Program-made: the position numbers and the translations under genes
Notes under the pieces: model-generated
Told to the model about the DNA's origin: nothing
The model's input: only the letters and a program-made list of their open reading frames with translations
Database searches by the model: none
In this document: positions 7,001-7,586 of the stretch, piece after piece
Position numbering within the stretch: position 1 is the stretch's first letter
How the letters are laid out: each line of letters begins with the position of its first letter
NCBI GenBank assembly: GCA_945487985.1
Contig: CALYTX010000059.1
Location: 1 to 7,586 of the forward strand
Direction: 5' to 3'
Length of the DNA: 7,586 bases
From: an uncultured Verrucomicrobiota bacterium
Lineage (GTDB): Bacteria > Verrucomicrobiota > Kiritimatiellia > RFP12 > UBA1067

Positions 7001-7428
7001 GTTTCCTGCAGTCGCATGAGCCCAGCGAGGCCCATCCAATTGAGAAGATGACAGCGGGCGAGCTGTCCAACCTTGAACGTTGCTACGCTACGCTCGTTCC
7101 GCTGCTGGTCAAACTCGGCGACCGTCAGCTTGATTATGTTCTCAAGTTCGGCAGCGAATACTTGAAATATTTCCCCAATGGCAAGGCTCGCACCGAGGTT
7201 AACAACGCAATCAACCAAGCCAAGGCCAAAGGCGCGAAGATGCCTGCGCAGGAGGAGCCTTCCGCCGGTTCCGCAGCGCCGTCGGAAACCGAGGAGAACC
7301 CGAGCGAGGAGGGGCCGGAGGACGATGAGGCCGCGAGCGAGGAGGTAGAGGCTTCGGTGGGGGACGGTGCGTTGGAAACCGCTCAGGAATCTGAATCTGA
7401 ATCTGAAGGAGACAAGGCAAATGAATAA
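4090..7428 (+). CDS. Large exported TPR-repeat protein with acidic C-terminal tail
   Basis: This 1112-residue protein has a signal peptide (residues 1-26: basic start, hydrophobic core TAGVLISFAAFASA, AxA site ARA before DEES). There is no lipobox Cys, so it is probably a soluble periplasmic protein or attached by partners. Nearly all of the mature part is helical with tetratricopeptide-like pairs. The clearest are at about 418-455 (GDYEGAIKDYEAALSRYP), 518-590 (ADALYQAFLHNY, then EKYDEAIKLWTVVDKYY) and 713-765 (EHLEEYVKVYPEGKYAKWA and ALGDVEKSKDALDRL). These resemble TPRs of YbgF/BamD-type envelope proteins. From about 1052 the chain is a disordered tail rich in Glu, Asp, Ser, Ala and Pro. 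TPRs bind proteins, so a scaffold role in an envelope complex is likely; no catalytic motif is seen. No Shine-Dalgarno precedes the ATG. The 3' end overlaps the next gene by 8 bp. Confidence 0.8.
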   Translation: MSSKLTTFFRTAGVLISFAAFASARADEESAPAADAVEDRIDDKLKAEIAYVEALVDSGFADFAEGVIAATKKKWPESDALFFAIEIRSMLLTGKFDEAEAKIAALPDRTGSKYWAARLEVAIYFFARGRKAECAKIYDEFFAKFPNPKALPKELKDFYKTSCYSWGQILVGDKKFAEATKVYENLLELIDRKKGTEEDANTWCNVACETAEMYLHLAEELPTAGQRSGYIASAKKLVDQLLWEQGRPVYFGRAIAMKAHIELLKGDVARAQGTIDDYMPTLKSLHEEIVNVDPEGRYGLLRQSPMPLCRYMLADLMWKEAKSEFKKPKRDDERIKSLMFGERGKNGKRNNSGAYNHALTVFINYPESSWAPVAGELSDEIEKFAISTYGAKLKKAITDEQLEKVVRIQFKTAAEKLGEGDYEGAIKDYEAALSRYPERKESVRAIENIATAYHQLIQRSKEEDKIESWRIDVDAVEGYLAERFAGNRDRMVMTEAGDAVLRLAALEKQRGEISRADALYQAFLHNYRRHVNAATTAAAMANEAQTEEKYDEAIKLWTVVDKYYTNSAFHATALFNLSFCHERTGNRPEAIAVIKRYCDIEKVPLKKMQAQMHLAILYKEDGFDILAGADTNETEEAVNSQLKRGSAQIIRGIKQFQDFAAKAEQALKNPGTSAGDKKQYNNLKEGAMFLVGDCWGRLTRPENRLEDFRKKAVEHLEEYVKVYPEGKYAKWAYVKLGTIYTALGDVEKSKDALDRLQQKFPDSIEAKNALPRLAKSLIEMGMKEEGTKRYAEMLQQNGKYTAGQFVNAGEALIEARSWDLANQAFEMAKTLAATNQMTVIARANIGLAKALYKQKSLAEAREALEAFFANKRMSRVAIAADAHELLVDVASELGVKQRDDRLRQKDFATAIKSVKALRSFYKNQKRPQHEIAAIDLKSADVTIRKMKAEEAMGLEEAAMASCERAVTTLQGFLQSHEPSEAHPIEKMTAGELSNLERCYATLVPLLVKLGDRQLDYVLKFGSEYLKYFPNGKARTEVNNAINQAKAKGAKMPAQEEPSAGSAAPSETEENPSEEGPEDDEAASEEVEASVGDGALETAQESESESEGDKANE
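7390..7407 (+). repeat. Three tandem TCTGAA hexamers encoding Ser-Glu repeats
   Basis: TCTGAA occurs three times in a row, in frame, giving SESESE near the end of the TPR protein's acidic tail. Changes in copy number would keep the frame. The last copy runs directly into AAGGAG, the ribosome site of the next gene, so copy number would not alter that site's spacing to its ATG. Confidence 0.8.
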
Positions 7429-7586
7429 ACTCGCAGCAACCGCAGTGCTTGTGCTCGCGGCATCGTCCACATGGGCGATACAGGGAACAATCCGTAGCGA
7501 CAAGGCCCAGTGGACGGGCGACATTACCTGGATAGACTCTGTGCGGATCAGCAAGGATGCTGAGGCCAATCACGGACAGCGGAATG
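7421..7586 (+). CDS. Exported protein of unknown function, 5' part only
   Basis: An open frame of 55 codons begins at ATG 7421 and continues past the window end. It is preceded by AAGGAG (7406-7411) at 9 bases' spacing, a strong ribosome site. The start overlaps the last 8 bases of the TPR gene in another frame, so the two are probably co-transcribed and coupled. The protein begins with a clear signal peptide, MNKLAATAVLVLAASSTWA, cleaved before IQGTIRSDKAQWTGDITW. The repeated G-x-I and W pattern suggests a beta-rich start, but I do not recognise the family. In PVC bacteria similar TPR plus exported-protein pairs often stand upstream of ExbB/TolQ and ExbD genes. That would fit here, but nothing downstream is visible. 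Confidence 0.7.
   Translation, partial: MNKLAATAVLVLAASSTWAIQGTIRSDKAQWTGDITWIDSVRISKDAEANHGQRN

Noticed and set aside
6355..7569. 404-codon open frame on the minus strand
   Set aside because: It lies opposite the TPR 3' half and the next gene's signal peptide, and its translation is low-complexity Arg, Leu and His-rich without family features.

Overview
This is a GC-rich bacterial window with every supported gene on the + strand. The best-guess host is a Gram-negative of the PVC superphylum (Verrucomicrobiota/Kiritimatiellota/Lentisphaerota type). That guess rests on a very large secreted TPR protein followed by another secreted protein, an EboC-type UbiA protein, and start sites without Shine-Dalgarno sequences next to the promoters. 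It is an inference, not a match to a known genome.

Layout. (1) Bases 1-270 are a scar. They hold the N-terminal stub of a type I restriction specificity gene (hsdS), broken by two one-base insertions in homopolymers and cut off after about 49 codons. Next come an extended -10 promoter and three tandem copies of an 18-bp unit that resembles the terminal repeats of IS21-family elements. (2) Bases 258-4032 are a tightly packed four-gene operon. It encodes a small three-helix PQ-loop/SemiSWEET-like membrane protein, a fusion of an RdgB/HAM1 nucleotide pyrophosphatase to an EboC-like UbiA membrane prenyltransferase, an EboF-like alkaline-phosphatase-superfamily protein, and a SAM-dependent O-methyltransferase. 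The first three genes are joined by 4-bp ATGA overlaps. (3) A 57-bp gap holds a weak hairpin and a sigma70-like promoter placed so close to the next ATG that its mRNA would be nearly leaderless. (4) Bases 4090-7428 encode a 1112-residue exported TPR protein with a very acidic tail. It overlaps by 8 bp a second exported protein that runs off the window end.

How the genes may work together. The operon's UbiA-type and phosphatase-type proteins look like EboC and EboF of the ebo cluster, which is linked to export or maturation of small metabolites in cyanobacteria, algal endosymbionts and other bacteria. EboA, B, D and E are not in this window. Here the pair is joined to a methyltransferase and a small membrane protein, and the EboC part is fused to a house-cleaning nucleotidase. 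Both the prenyltransferase and phosphatase active sites look altered. This composite is the best candidate for an unusual system in the window. The TPR pair is probably an unrelated cell-envelope module.
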